Of a stretch of DNA of 64,000 nucleotides, positions 1-10,668 are shown piece after piece (the stretch's first letter is position 1; the number at the start of each line of letters is the position of its first letter). The notes below the pieces were generated by a model. That model worked only from the letters and a program-made list of their open reading frames with translations. It searched no databases and was not told where the DNA came from. The translations under genes and the position numbers were made by a program. The DNA lies in the NCBI GenBank assembly GCA_025558095.1, contig JAIVFI010000003.1:992001-1056000 (forward strand), read 5' to 3'. The stretch comes from Hyaloraphidium curvatum. Lineage: Eukaryota > Monoblepharomycota > Hyaloraphidiomycetes > Hyaloraphidiales > Hyaloraphidiaceae.

Positions 1-85
1 TCCGGACCTCTGTCCACAGAACCCCGGGATCGGACCCTCCCGCGCCACCGTCGCCTCCATCGGCGGGGGCCCCGCGCCCCGCCAT
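1..85 (-). CDS. possible N-terminus of a gene truncated by the left edge
   Basis: On the minus strand an ATG at 85 opens a frame that stays open to position 1, about 28 codons, Gly/Ala-rich at first (MAGRGAPADGG...) and then less biased (DPGVLWTEV). It lies 34 bp beyond the TAF12 stop codon on the same strand. GC-rich DNA gives open frames easily, so this is only a candidate first exon; no family can be named. Confidence 0.2.
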   Translation of the reverse strand, partial: MAGRGAPADGGDGGAGGSDPGVLWTEVR

Positions 86-118
86 CTACCGTGCCCCTTA
101 AGAAACCCCCGCTACACG

Positions 119-1632
119 TCACCTCTTCCTCTTTGCCCCCGCCTTCTCCCCGCCCCCACCCCTTTCCTTGTCCCCCTTTTCCTGCCCTTGCCCTCCCGGT
201 CCCGCACCCGCCGCCGCCGGTGGAGGCATCGGAAGATCCCCGAACCCCGGCACCACGATCCCCCAGAACCGCTCCAGCGCCACGGCGACGTCCCGCTCCT
301 CCAGCACGTGCGACCCGCGGTGCGCGGCGAGGCGGAGGGCGGTGTGCAGGAGGGAGGAGAGGAAAGCGTCGGTGAGCGCGTACAGGACCTGCGGGTGGGA
401 AACGGGGGGTCAGCTACCGGGACGGGGAGGAAGTGGGGAGAGGAGCACACCTCCGCGACGTCGGGGTCCACGCGTTCCCCCGTGCCCACGCGCGCAACCA
501 GCTCCCTCAACCGTTCGCCGTCGCCGGCGGGCTCCGCGATCGCGGGGGGCATCCCCGGCCCCGCCGGGGTGGTCCCGCTCCGAGCGCCGGTCTGTGGGCG
601 GGGCACGGCGAGGCCGTGCAGCGGCATCCCGAAGACGCGGGCGTCCTGCGTGGGAGTGGGGTAGAATAGGGGCGGTTGCGGGGGGGCGGGGGCCGGGGCG
701 GGCCGGGAGGGGAGGCGCGCGAGGGGCTGCGGTTGCGGTTGTTGCGGCGGTTGGGGTTGGGGGGGATGCGGTTGGAGCTGGGGCTGCGGTTGCAGTTGCT
801 GCTGCGGGGGTTTTTCGGAGGGGGCGGAGGCGGCGGCGAGGTTGCGGAGGAGGTCCTGGCGCTGCTGCACCTGGGCCTGCGCCGAGGCGGCGGCCGCCTG
901 CTGGGCGGCCTGGCCCCCCTGGGCTGCCTGCGCCTGCGCCTGCGCCTGCGCGCGCGCTTTTTCCAGGGTGATTTTGGCCACGTGCATCATGTGCGCGGCC
1001 TGGTTCGTGGTCATCTCGCCGCGCTGCACGCGCTGGTCCAGGATGCCCTGCAGCGCGCCGGTGTGATGCAGCTGCGCCAGCCGCACGTGCTGGGCGTTCT
1101 GCTGCGAGACCTGCTCGGGCGTCGGCCGTTGCTGGGGCTGCCCGGGCTGCACGTGGATCCCCTGCCCCTGCTGCACCGCGTGTTGCGGCACCGGCTGCGC
1201 GTTTGGAGGCGGCCGCGCCTTTGCCCGCTGCTGCGCGGCCAGCGCGGCCTGCACGCCGGCCAGCGACGCCGGCAGCGCGGCGGCCTGCAGCAGCCCGTTT
1301 GGCGCGGCGGTGCGCGGCGCGCCGTTGATGGCCGGCATCGCGCCGGCGAGGTTCATGGCGGCGGGCGCCAGCGGGGCCATCCCGCCGCCCAGCGCCGCCG
1401 CGGTCAGCCCCGCCGCCGACAGCGCGTTCAGCGCGCCCAAGTTCGCCGGCGACGCCATGGCGCTGGCCGACAGCGAGGCGCTTAAGGCGCTGGCGAGGGA
1501 GCCCGGCGTCGGCGGCGTGGCCGGGTTGCTCGTCCGCGGGGGCCGCCGCGCGGGGGCCGCGGCCGGGCGCACCGACGGCAGCGTCGTCGGGGGCAGCTCA
1601 AGATCATCGTCGCCCGGTCCAAGCCCCGACAT
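119..1632 (-). CDS. TAF12: TAF12, TFIID/SAGA histone-fold subunit
   Basis: Two exons, 1632..451 and 388..119, with a 62-nt GT-AG intron (donor GTGTGC); the product is about 483 aa. The C-terminal ~75 residues, formed by joining VDPDVAE (exon 1) to VLYALTDAFLSS (exon 2), match the TAF12 histone fold: an alpha-1/alpha-2 region, then LEERDVAVALERFWGI and PGFGD, the equivalent of the yeast LEARDI..HLERNWNI..PGY segment. TAF12 pairs with TAF4 in TFIID and Ada1 in SAGA, in the nucleus. The ~390 residues before it are low-complexity: Ala-rich, then Gln/Pro-rich, with one ordered-looking module, RLAQLHHTGALQGILDQRV (about residues 200-235), that recurs in the large gene at 45.7-48.9 kb. A single exon would lose most of the histone fold, so the intron is required. 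The start ATG at 1632 is followed by an acidic MSGLGPGDDDLEL. Confidence 0.88.
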
Positions 1633-1806
1633 CGCGGGCGCCGGGTGGGCGACGCGTCCCGCTCTCAACGAGAGTGGAGTTAGCGCGTGATGGTTTCCCA
1701 GGACTTCCCGCCTCGACCAAAATCGCGCTGATACTATTTCGGACCAAGCCCTTTCAAACACCCAACACCTCGACCGTCGATCAGGCGCCTTCTTTCCCCG
1801 CCCGCC

Positions 1807-3667
1807 ATGGTGCCTCCGCTCCGCTTCGCCGCGCGCGCGGCGTTCCGCACCGCGTTTGCGCGCGCGCCGGCCGCCCCGCCCGCGGTGCTCGCCGCGCGCC
1901 CGTCGCTCTTCCGCCTCAACGTCGGCGACCGCGCCGCCGCCCGCGCCGTCTCCTCGGCGCCGATCGCAAAGGCCGCCGCGACGCCCGCCGCACGCGCCGC
2001 GCTGGCCACCGAGCCCGCGGCGACGGAGGCCCCGCCCGCCCCCCCGAAGAAGTCGAAAGATGTGATGCTCACCCCCGACCGCTTCCCGGAACTCAACCTC
2101 AAGCGGGACCCCAAGTTTGCCCGCCTGACCGACGCCGACGTCGCGTACTTCAAATCGCTGCTCGGCCCCGCGGGCGTGCTCACGGACCCCGAGGAGCTCC
2201 CGCGGTACAACGTCGACTGGATGAAAAAGTACCGCGGCTCCTCCTCCCTCGTGCTCCGCCCAAAGACGGCCGCCGAGGTCTCGCAGATCGCCAAGTACTG
2301 CAACGACCGCAAGCTGGCGATCGTGCCGCAGGGCGGCAACACCGGCCTCGTGGGCGGCTCCGTCCCCGTGTTCGACGAGGTCGTCGTCTCCCTGGAGCGC
2401 ATGAACTCGATCCGCTCCTTCGACCCCGTCTCGGGCATCCTCGTCTGCGACGCGGGCGTGGTGCTGGAAAACGCCGACAAGTACCTCGAGGAGCGCGGGC
2501 ACATTTTCCCCCTGGACCTCGGCGCCAAGGGCTCCTGCCACGTCGGCGGCAACGTGGCCACCAACGCCGGCGGGCTGCGCCTGCTGCGGTACGGCAGCCT
2601 GCACGGCAGCGTGCTGGGGATCGAGGCGGTGCTCGCCGACGGGACGGTGCTGGACAACCTGTCGACGCTGAGGAAGGACAACACGGGGTACGACCTGAAG
2701 CAGCTCTTCATCGGCTCCGAGGGAACCCTGGGGATCATCACGGGGGTGTCGATAAGCACCCCGCGCCGGCCCGCGGCGGTCAACGTCTGCATGGTCTGCG
2801 TGAAGTCGTTCGAGGACGTGCGGAGGGTGTTTTCGGCGGCCAAGGAAGCCTTGGGGGAGATCCTGTCCGCGTTCGAGTTCTGGGACGCCGCGGCGACGGG
2901 GATGGTGGGGCGGTACCTGGACCACGTGAGCAACCCGCTCGTGGACCGCGTCGGTGGGTCGCTCCTCGGAACGAGGGCACGGCTCGCCGCGAAGCTGACC
3001 TCCTCCCCGTCCCCAGCCACGGCGCCGTTCACCGTCCTCATCGAGACCTCGGGCTCCAACAAATCCCACGACGACGAGAAGCTCGCCTCCCTCCTCGACA
3101 GCCTCATGTCCTCCGGGCTGGTCGAGGACGGCGTGCTCTCCGAGAGCGAGAGCCAGAAGGCGCAGTTCTGGCACGTCCGCGAGGGCATCCCCGTCGCGTG
3201 CGGGATGGCCGGCGGGGTGTACAAGTACGACGTTTCGGTGCCGCTGGAGGTGCTCTACGAGCTCGTGGGCGACGTGGAGCGGCGGCTCGTGGAGAAGGGG
3301 CTGTACGTCCCGGGGGATGAGGGGAGCGGGAAGGTGTCGGCGGTCGTGGGGTACGGCCACGTCGGGGACGGCAACCTGCACCTGAACGTTTCCTGCCCCG
3401 CGTACGACGCCGAGCTTTCGGCGGCGCTGGAGCCGTTCGTGTACGAGTGGGTGTCCGCGCGCGGGGGGTCGATATCGGCGGAGCACGGGCTGGGGTTGAT
3501 GAAGGGGGGGATGATCGGGTACTCCAAGCCGGTGGAGATGGTGAGGTTGATGAAGGGGGTGAAGGGGATGATGGATCCGAACGGTGGGTGGTGCGCAGTC
3601 GAGGCGATGGAGCGGGGGCTGACTGGTTGCAGGGATAATGAACCCGTACAAGTTCCTGCCGGCGTGA
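1807..3667 (+). CDS. D2HGDH: D-2-hydroxyglutarate dehydrogenase, mitochondrial FAD enzyme
   Basis: Three exons: 1807..2953, 3017..3583, 3633..3667 (introns 63 and 49 nt, both GTGGGT...CAG); 582 aa. The protein is an FAD-dependent 2-hydroxyacid dehydrogenase of the D2HGDH/Dld2 family, which oxidises D-2-hydroxyglutarate (some members D-lactate) to the keto acid and passes electrons onward in mitochondria. Visible marks: an Arg/Ala-rich presequence of about 60 residues, the FAD-binding PQGGNTGLVGG segment, GGNVATNAGG, GSEGTLGIITG, and the metal/substrate-side GYGHVGDGNLHLN and SAEHGLG. Both introns are in places where read-through would insert residues: splicing the second restores the family ending DPNGIMNPYKFLP. 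The first intron is a multiple of three and would be missed by frame alone. D-lactate dehydrogenase is the main alternative. Confidence 0.9.
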
Positions 3668-3889
3668 AGCGTGCAGGTTGGAGGGCGTCCTGCAGACGAC
3701 GAGCGTAGGCACGGAACATGCTCTATGGGTCCCCCCCCCCCGCAGTCGGGGACAACTGGACAAGGCAGAACGGCAGCAGAAAGAGTGTCGTCTATGTCGA
3801 ATAAAGAGTGGTACAGCATCGCCAAGATTGCAGTCCCAAACGGCTCCAAACGAGGTCGAATCGCCCTAAATTTCCCGCTCCTTCTGCAC

Positions 3890-5135
3890 TCAATCCGCCT
3901 GCTCCTTCTCCGGCCCCTTCTCAAACATCCCGTGCACAATGTCCGCCGGAATCAGGCTCGCCAGCGGTGCACCCGGCGTCGGCTGCTCGTCCTGCGCCGC
4001 GCCAATTAGTCTGCTTCCGTGCACCACCACCGCCATACCCAGGAAGAAGCCACCGAAGAACCTCAGCACGGCCGCGACGCCGGCGCCACGGAGCTCGCCG
4101 AACAGGACGATCGAGGTGACCACCGAGAGGGAGTTGAAGGTGGCGTAGTGCACGGGCTGGAACCGCGTGAGCGGGAAGCGCGACAGGAGCTGCTGCTTGA
4201 AGAACTCCTGCCCGAGGAGCGAGAGCACGAGGAAGATGAGCGTGGAAGATATGCTCTCGGAGGAGGAGGGCTGGCTCGGCGCGTGCGCGTGCGGCGCCGA
4301 CGAGGGGAGCAGCGTGCCGTTCTCGGCCAGGGAGAGGGCCGAGTGGAGCAGGTTTCCGGCTGCGGCACCAGCAACTGGCGGGGCGCCGGCCGTTCCGGCC
4401 AGGTCCGGCGAGGTGACGCCGATCCGCGCCAGCGTACCGAGGCTCTTGCTCGAGACCACCGAGATGGCCCCAAACACCGAGACGATGAGCACGAGCAGCT
4501 CCACGCTGTCGTGGCCGCGCACGTAGGCCCAATAGATGAGGAAGATGAGGAAGAGCATGGCCAGGGCCACGAAGGTGGAGAAGGCGCCCGTGTAGAGCAC
4601 CGAGACGGTCCGCAGGAGGCCGGCGGTGTCCTCGTCGCTGTTGCGCGGCGCGGAGAGGATGATGAGTAGCACGCCAAGCTGGAGTAGTGGGAATCAATAA
4701 GTGCGTTTTCGCGAAGGAGACCGGGACAAGGCAGCTTACCATGATGCTGTAGTATCCCCGCCGCTGCACGGGCCCAATGACCTCGCCGAGGAACTTCTGC
4801 GCCAGCACGGCGTTCACCACCACCGAAGTGATCCCCAGCGGCGTGACCACGGCCGCCGACGTCAACGACAGGGCTAGCCAGTTGCCGCAGATTTCGCCCA
4901 GGTAGTTGAGCATTATGCCGGCAAGCCACGTCTGGTCCGTGTAGCGCGGGCGGCCGGTACGCTGCTCATAGTCCTTTGCACGGCGCGGCAGCAAGCGACG
5001 AGCGGTCGACGCGGGCGTGCGCGGGGGTCGGCCGTCCCCGCGCGAGAGGCGGTTCAGCGCGTACTTCTGCAGCGTCTGCCCGGCGCCGATGAAGACGTTG
5101 CCGCACAGCGCGGCAATGAGCCCCGCTATGAGCAT
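3890..5135 (-). CDS. NIPA-like magnesium transporter
   Basis: Two exons, 5135..4740 and 4678..3890, intron 61 nt with the only GTAAG donor placed in this window; 394 aa. The product is a polytopic membrane protein of the NIPA (DUF803) family, proposed Mg2+ transporters of plasma and endosomal membranes. The N-terminus GLIAALCGNVFIGAGQTLQK is the family's first helix, followed by an Arg-rich loop, then LAGIMLNYLGEICGNWLALS, the VVTPLGITSVVVNAVLAQK stretch and YYSIM joined to LGVLLIILSAP. The second half has at least four hydrophobic segments and a Ser/Pro/Ala-rich hydrophilic loop. It converges with the D2HGDH gene (223 bp between stops). An 11-nt C run lies at 3731-3741 in that gap. Confidence 0.82.
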
Positions 5136-5270
5136 TGCAGGGCGCGATAGGGCCGCAAATGGGCCGGAGGACGCGTCGGAATGGGCGGATTTGAAGTCGG
5201 AATTGGCTGGCCGTGCGGAACTCCCAGAATCGAGTCGTCAAACAGTGCCCGAACCGGGCCCTAGCCGGCC

Positions 5271-6667
5271 ATGGAGGGCCTCAAGACAGAGTTTGAAAAG
5301 CTGGCAAAGAAGCAGGTTGGTCGCCCCGCCGGCGGACGCACGCACGCCCTGACGGATCCCGCCGCCGCGTCGCCCGTCACGTGGACATCTCCCGCCCGGC
5401 AACGCGCCCGGAACCGCGAATTGCCCCTTCCCCTCTCGTGCAGAAAACAACCGCGGATGACACGCTTGAGACACTGTCCGAGATCATTTCCCTGCTCAAG
5501 GACGCGCAGGGACGCCTGGCCTCCTCCTCCCAGCAACCCACGCCTCCCGCCGTCGTGCTCCCGCCCCTGGCCTCCAAAATCCTCACCCTGACGAACCAGA
5601 CCCAGACGGCACACAAGGACTTTGCCTCGACGCTATCCAAATATGGGTCCAAGGTGCTCGAGAAGCGGTTCAAGCCCGTGCCGCAGCAGCCGGGCGGCTC
5701 GCCGTTCCAGGGGCACAAAGAGGTGCTGGACCGCGTGATTACGGAGCACCTCGTGCGCGAGGGGCGGTTTGCGGCCGCACGGGTGTTCGAATCCGAGGGC
5801 GGGGGCCGCGTCGAGGGCGGCGAGGACTTTGCGGAGATGTACGCCGTGCTTGGCTCGCTCCGTGGGCAGCCGGGCGAGCTGCCCGGCGACGCCGGCGAGC
5901 GCATGGACACGGACGAGGGGCAGCCAGGCGCGCCGGATCTCGGGCCGGCGCTGGCGTGGGCGAGGCGGAACGCGGCCGAGCTGTACGCCGTGTCGTCGCA
6001 CCTCGAGTTTGAACTGCACAAGTGCCGGTTCGTGCAGATGAGGGAGGAGGGGAGGACGCGGGAGGAGCTCGTGGCCTACGCCAGGGCCGAGATCGGGCCG
6101 TGGAGCACCAAGGGCTTCGAGAAGGGTGGGTTCTGCTTATGGCTAAGCAGAACGTCGCTCACTCCCTTTCCCATTTCAGAGATTGCCCACCTTCTCACCT
6201 CACTCCTTTTCCCCGCTGGTCACCCGCTCTTCTCGAGCCTCGCGTTCCACCCGCTCCTGCAATCCGCCACCGCCCTCTTCATCCGAACCTTCTGCACGCT
6301 GCACCGCCTCCCCCCGCATCCTCCCCTCCTCGTCTCCACCTCGGTCGGCCACGCCGCCCTCCCTGCGCTCGGCAAGATCGCCCAGCTCATGCAGTCCACC
6401 TCTGGCCTCTCCTGGTCCCTCACGTCGGAGCTCCCCATCGACATCCCCCTGCCGGCGCAGCACCGGTACCACTCGATCTTCGTGTGCCCCGTCACCCGCG
6501 AGGCGTACGACGGGGGCGAAGCGAACCCGCCGGCGATGCTGCCGTGCGGGCATGTGGTTAGCAGGGAGGCGGTGGGAAGGCTGGTCAAGGGGAGGGAGGG
6601 GAGGGTGAAGTGCCCGTACTGCCCGAGGGAGGGCGCGGCGAGTGAGTGCGTGAGGGTGCACTTCTAG
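5271..6667 (+). CDS. RMD5: RMD5/GID2-type subunit of the GID (CTLH) E3 ubiquitin ligase
   Basis: Three exons: 5271..5315, 5444..6125, 6180..6667 (introns 128 and 54 nt); 404 aa. RMD5 (RMND5 in animals) is one of the two RING-like subunits of the GID complex that ubiquitinates gluconeogenic enzymes. The order is as expected: N-terminal helical region; LisH/CTLH-like segment from HKEVLDRVITEHLVREGR onward; a CRA region; and a C-terminal degenerate RING, FVCPVTREAYDGG...MLPCGHVVSREAV...VKCPYC. The 15-codon first exon (MEGLKTEFEKLAKKQ) continues directly into KTTADDTLETL only if the 128-nt intron is removed; the second intron restores EKEIAHLLTSLLF. The gene starts 135 bp from the divergent NIPA start. 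Confidence 0.87.
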
Positions 6668-7156
6668 GCGCTGCAGAGAGTAGGTGCGGTCACCAGCGGG
6701 CTCTGTCAAAGTGGACTAAGAATCGAATGACTGCTTTTGAGCCAATGCCAAATTGTCCCCATGCACTCCAAGATCCAATTTAAAGCGGCACGGAACCCAT
6801 ATTCCGACGCTGGGTCAATCTTTGCGTTCGCGGCAACGGCGGCGGCTCTGCTGGAGGTTCTTCGGACGGCCAGGCTTCAGGATCCAGGATCGGGGTCGCT
6901 GCAGGGGGCGTCCACGGCGGCTGGGAGGGCGGCCGGTGAGGCAAGTCGTCGGGTGGAGCGCACGGCTCAGTGGCTCTACGAGATGGAAGGGTAAATTTCG
7001 GGGGGCAGGGCTTCGCTTTTCGTGTATAAAGAATTCAAAGGGTCGGCAAAGGAGCCTGTCGACTTGGACGCCGACAAGTTAGCGACATGTCGCAGCTGCA
7101 TAACGCGCACCAAGATACAAGAGGCAAAGTCTCTCAACTACCCGAGCGGATCTCAT
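6668..7156. other. convergent intergenic spacer, no gene seen
   Basis: This spacer separates the RMD5 stop from the stop of the flavoprotein on the other strand. Frames of up to about 110 codons exist here but show neither a domain, a family resemblance nor consistent splice signals. It presumably holds the two 3' ends. Confidence 0.5.
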
Positions 7157-8231
7157 CTACGCGGCATCCCTGCCCGTGCCCAGCCTCATGTGCACCGCAT
7201 GCGCAGCCGTCGCCCCGTGCCCCATCGCCACCGCGCACTGGACCAGCCCCTGCGCCACCCCGCCCGCTGCGTAGATGCCCGGCACCGACGTCTCGCACCT
7301 CGGCCCCTTCAGGATTACGCAGCCGCCCTCGGCCAGCTCGACACCCGAGGAGGCGAGGTACCCGCTCCGGGGCACGATCCCGAGGGCTGAGAACAGGCCG
7401 CCGTCGAAGCTCTCGGGGGGGCGGGTGGCGAAGACTGCAGTGCAGCGGTGGGGGATGCGTTCGCCGCCCGGTGCGGATTCTTGGGAGAGGTCGATTCGCA
7501 TGACGGGGTCGGGGATGGCGAGGATGCCCTGCTGTGAGAGCTTCTCGCGGATGCGTTCCTCTTCGTCCGGGGGACCGAAGCCGAACATGGGCTTGCCGAA
7601 GATCAGGAGGACGACTTCCCGGGCTTTTGTGGAGAGCGGGGACCGGAGGCGCGCATGTCAGGTCGCGGCGATCACGGCCTACGGAACACGACCCACCGAT
7701 TCGCGAAAGGAACATCGCCTCGCCCACCCCACCCGTCCCAATGCCGAGGATGCCGACCCGTCTTCCCCTGACCTCGAACGCCTCGCAAACGGGGCACACG
7801 TGGATCGCACCCGATGCGATCGTCTCGAGCAGCAGCGGATGGTCCGGCTGCACGTCCACCGCGCCGCTTGCGGTGATCACCGTCCGCACATGCACGGGGG
7901 GGAAGCAGTCCGAATGCACCATGAAGGTGCCGTCATCCCCGCGCGATTCCACGGAGGTGACTCGGGCAAGAAGAACCACCGCGCCGTGCTCGTCCGCCTG
8001 TGTGCGCAGCGCCGCCAGCAGGTCTGGCCCCGAAATGCCGTCGGGCCAGCCGGGGATGTTGTGCGCCAGGGGAATGTTCCACGCGCGAGGCTCGCCGGAA
8101 TCGAAGACGACGAAGGAGCGGAGCGAGCGGGCGAGGTAGACGGCCGCGGTGAGGCCGGCGACGCCGCCGCCGATGACGGCGCAGTCGAGGGGCTGGGAGT
8201 CAAGGAGGGCTTTTGCACGTTGCGAGTTCAT
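7157..8231 (-). CDS. thioredoxin-reductase-like FAD/NAD(P) oxidoreductase
   Basis: Two exons, 8231..7697 and 7623..7157 (intron 73 nt, GTGGGT...AAAG); 333 aa. This is a small two-dinucleotide-domain flavoprotein of the low-molecular-weight thioredoxin reductase/GliT-like superfamily. Visible: FAD GxGxxG-type motif (VIGGGVAGLTAAVYLAR), a redox CxxC (CPVCEAFE) before the second Rossmann motif GIGTGGVGEA, and the C-terminal FAD motif IYAAGGVAQGL...AVAMGHGA. Splicing gives FLSRIAREVVLLIFGKP, a normal strand. I chose the ATG at 8231 because the FAD motif follows within 25 residues; the frame also has an ATG at 8366 that would add 45 residues of unlike composition. The substrate (thioredoxin, gliotoxin-like disulfide or other) cannot be told from the sequence. 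Confidence 0.8.
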
Positions 8232-8655
8232 GGCCACGTGTGGGCAGAGTGAGCGCTGGTTGCGGCCCGACCCGAAAGTGCAGGCGCAAGTCGGACTCGG
8301 CGGCACGGCGTCCCCGTTAGCGTCCTCGCCGGGAGAGACGTCGGGCTGCGCGAAATCAGGAGGCATCGTGCTGGTTGGGATGAATGCCTCGTGGCCAAGG
8401 TGGAAGCGGTGCCACGTCAGCCGTGGCAAAGCAGAACAGAAAGATCAACGAATTGGGCCTGCTTGCTTGACAGGTAGCTCTTCGAGGCTGGAAAAGCAGA
8501 CAAAAAGGTGGTTCACGATCCCGGAGAAGCTAGGCTCGGTCGTCGCCTCCCGTTTGAGGGAGACAGCTGCGGCTCCTTGGCGAAGATTCGAAGGAGCAGC
8601 CAGGTTCGGCAACTGTCACCAGCGGCCTTCCTCAACGACACGCTGGCCCTCCCAA
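8232..8655. other. divergent promoter region
   Basis: These 424 bp separate two divergent genes (flavoprotein on minus, 7-TM protein on plus). No TATA box or other convincing element was seen. The minus frame is open through much of it, which is why the flavoprotein start is ambiguous. Confidence 0.4.
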
Positions 8656-10318
8656 ATGAAGCCCGTCGAGCTGAATCCGCGAGAGCTCCTCGCTGCGTTC
8701 CCCGGCGGCCAGCGCAAGCCTCCTTTCCGGCCGCGCGTGCCGCGAGGGGCGGCTCCTTCGGACGACCCCGCCGACGCGCATTCGACTGCGAACCAACCGT
8801 CTCCCGCCGTCGCCGCGCTCGATGCGGCACGGGCCGCCGATCCACTATCGCCGCCGGTGATGTTTGCCGCGCTGGACTCTTGGCCGGGCTCCCGCGGCCT
8901 CGCGGCGCTGCTGCGGGTGCAGCTCGCGCTCGGTCGGTTCGGCGCGCGCCCCATGCTCCGATTCGCCTGCGCCTACTGGCCGGGCTGCCTGTTGTCGGTC
9001 GCCGTGTGGGACTTTGGGGGAGACCGATTTTCGCAGCGGAACCTCGCCGTCGGGACCGCCGCGTCGCTCGTCTTTGCCATTCTCGGGCTCCTGCCCTTCC
9101 TTACACCGATCGTACTGTCATATGGCATGCGTGGGCTTGGTGCAATGGCGACCGGACGAGCTGCTGCCCCGCCAAAGCCGGACTTCAACCTGCACGCCAT
9201 GGCGGGTATCGTTCGCTGGATCCAGCTCGTAGGATCGCCGGAGCAACAGCAAGATACACCGCATCTCGCTTCCAAGGACTTCGATATCGAGACATCTGCT
9301 CCCCCGCAACATTCTCTTGTCCTCCTCGCGCATGAGGACGGCGACTCGGCCTGCCCTTGCCCAAGGCCAACCTGCGCTGGCTCCCTGCTGGGCGCCTCTT
9401 CCACGTTCGCCTTCCTGGACCTATCGATCAAGATGCTTTTCGCCATCTGGCTCACCCTTCTCTTCTCTTGGACGCCTCTGGTCACCCTTGGGTCCCAAAC
9501 CTGGAGAGTCTGGTGGGGGGCCGTGCTCGGCGTCGCCGCGCTGCTGGGCATGTTCGTCTTCATCGTCCTCAACAACCTCGTCCGCCGCATCACCAACATC
9601 CGGCTTCTCGCCCTCCAGGGCCGCATCCACCGGCGCCTACTGGCGATTGCGCTGGAGGACCTCGTGGAGCGCTCCGCCCTGGCCCTCTCAAACGGGAACC
9701 CGACGGAGTCCTATTTGCCTCCCGAACCTGAGCCCTACGAGGTACTGCATGGCCTTCTGGCCACGGCATGGCGCACGGGTTTGGAGTTTTTGGCCTTTGG
9801 CCGCCTGGGATACGTCATTTTCCTCGTCGTGTTCATCATCTCCGCCGCGATCGACGCCATCGGGGCCGGCTGCATCCCGCTGTGGTGCGTCGTCCTCACG
9901 ACCGCCTCGTACCTGCGTTCACCTCATTCCCATCTCCAGGACCATCACCGGCTTCGCCTACATCTCCACCCTCTTCGCCGCCGACATCGTCAACGTTGCC
10001 GCCTCCAATGACCAGATCGCCGTCGCCACGCAGCTCATGGACCGCGCGCGGACCGACCTGCAGTCCCTCCTCGTCCGATCGGCGCTTCGCGGAAGGGGCG
10101 GCTCGCCCGCGGACGCGGCGGCGTCGCGGCACGCCGATCTGCTGGCATCGCTGGCGGGGAGCTCCGAGGCGCACATGGGCACGCTGCTGGGGTTCAAGGT
10201 GACCTTTGGCGTCGTGAGGCGGATGCTGGTGACCATCGTCACGGTGGCCGTGGCGCTCTACACCGTGCTGAGGGGTTCGGGGCAGTACCTAACAGTTGAG
10301 ACCATGTGCCCGGGCTGA
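8656..10318 (+). CDS. predicted 7-TM membrane protein, GRL-like family copy 1
   Basis: Two exons, 8656..9884 and 9940..10318 (intron 55 nt, GTGCGT...CCAG); 535 aa. I count seven hydrophobic segments: two after an N-terminal hydrophilic ~110 residues, a cytosol-like loop, two more around LFAIWLTLLFSW and GVAALLGMFVFIVL, then YVIFLVVFIIS, TITGFAYISTLFAADI and RRMLVTIVTVAVALYTVL, ending 20 residues later at METMCPG-like ETMCPG. The loop between TM2 and TM3 carries HEDGDSACPCPRPTC, almost identical in pattern to copy 2 at 28.2 kb (HVDRDPYCPCSRPSC). Long hydrophilic N-terminus, seven helices and a very short C-tail recall insect gustatory receptors and the gustatory-receptor-like proteins described in chytrids; this is a topology-level inference. 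No enzymatic motif is visible. The intron is needed to reach the last two helices. Confidence 0.68.
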
Positions 10319-10668
10319 ATGGCCTAGGCTAGAAGCAAGGGACGAAGAACTGGTTGCGTCGAGCATGTTTCCGTTGGACGAGTCGGAGAGGGACGCAAAG
10401 ACATGGAGGGGAAGAATGCGTAGATCGCAAAACTATGCCCACGGATGGACAGCAACCCACTTCGCTCCGGCCGGGTCTCAACGAGAATGGAACAACAACG
10501 ATCACCACTGCTTCCGTTGGAAAGCTTCATCCTGCCACATCGACTGGATGCCGGGCAGACGCGCGGCTTTGGCCGGCTCCACTAGACTCCGCAATCAAGG
10601 ACCTACAGACAATAGCATAACATCCTTCATCGGTCCCGCCTCCCCTACACGTGCCGTCCAAGACCGAC
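10319..10668. other. convergent intergenic spacer, no gene seen
   Basis: The spacer lies between the stop of 7-TM copy 1 and the stop of the secreted kinase. Only short uninformative frames were found. Confidence 0.4.

Noticed and set aside
720-830. GGTTGGGG/TGCGGTTG-rich stretch that might be a telomere-like or G-quadruplex repeat
   Set aside because: It encodes the Gln/Pro-rich part of TAF12 on the other strand (QPQPQLQPHPPQ...). The periodicity follows from that amino-acid bias.
3731-3741. C11 run between D2HGDH and the NIPA-like gene
   Set aside because: It is outside any coding region, so it has no visible effect. It is noted only as a site where run length may be miscalled.
112-3939. 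A 1275-codon open frame on the minus strand spanning two genes
   Set aside because: It contains the TAF12 exon 1 in its second part, but the first ~780 codons are the antisense of the D2HGDH gene, Arg/His-rich and without domains. GC-rich DNA keeps antisense frames open.
6737-7082. Two overlapping plus-strand frames of 85 and 109 codons
   Set aside because: Neither has a domain, a family resemblance or a convincing start, and they lie in a convergent spacer. They may be chance.
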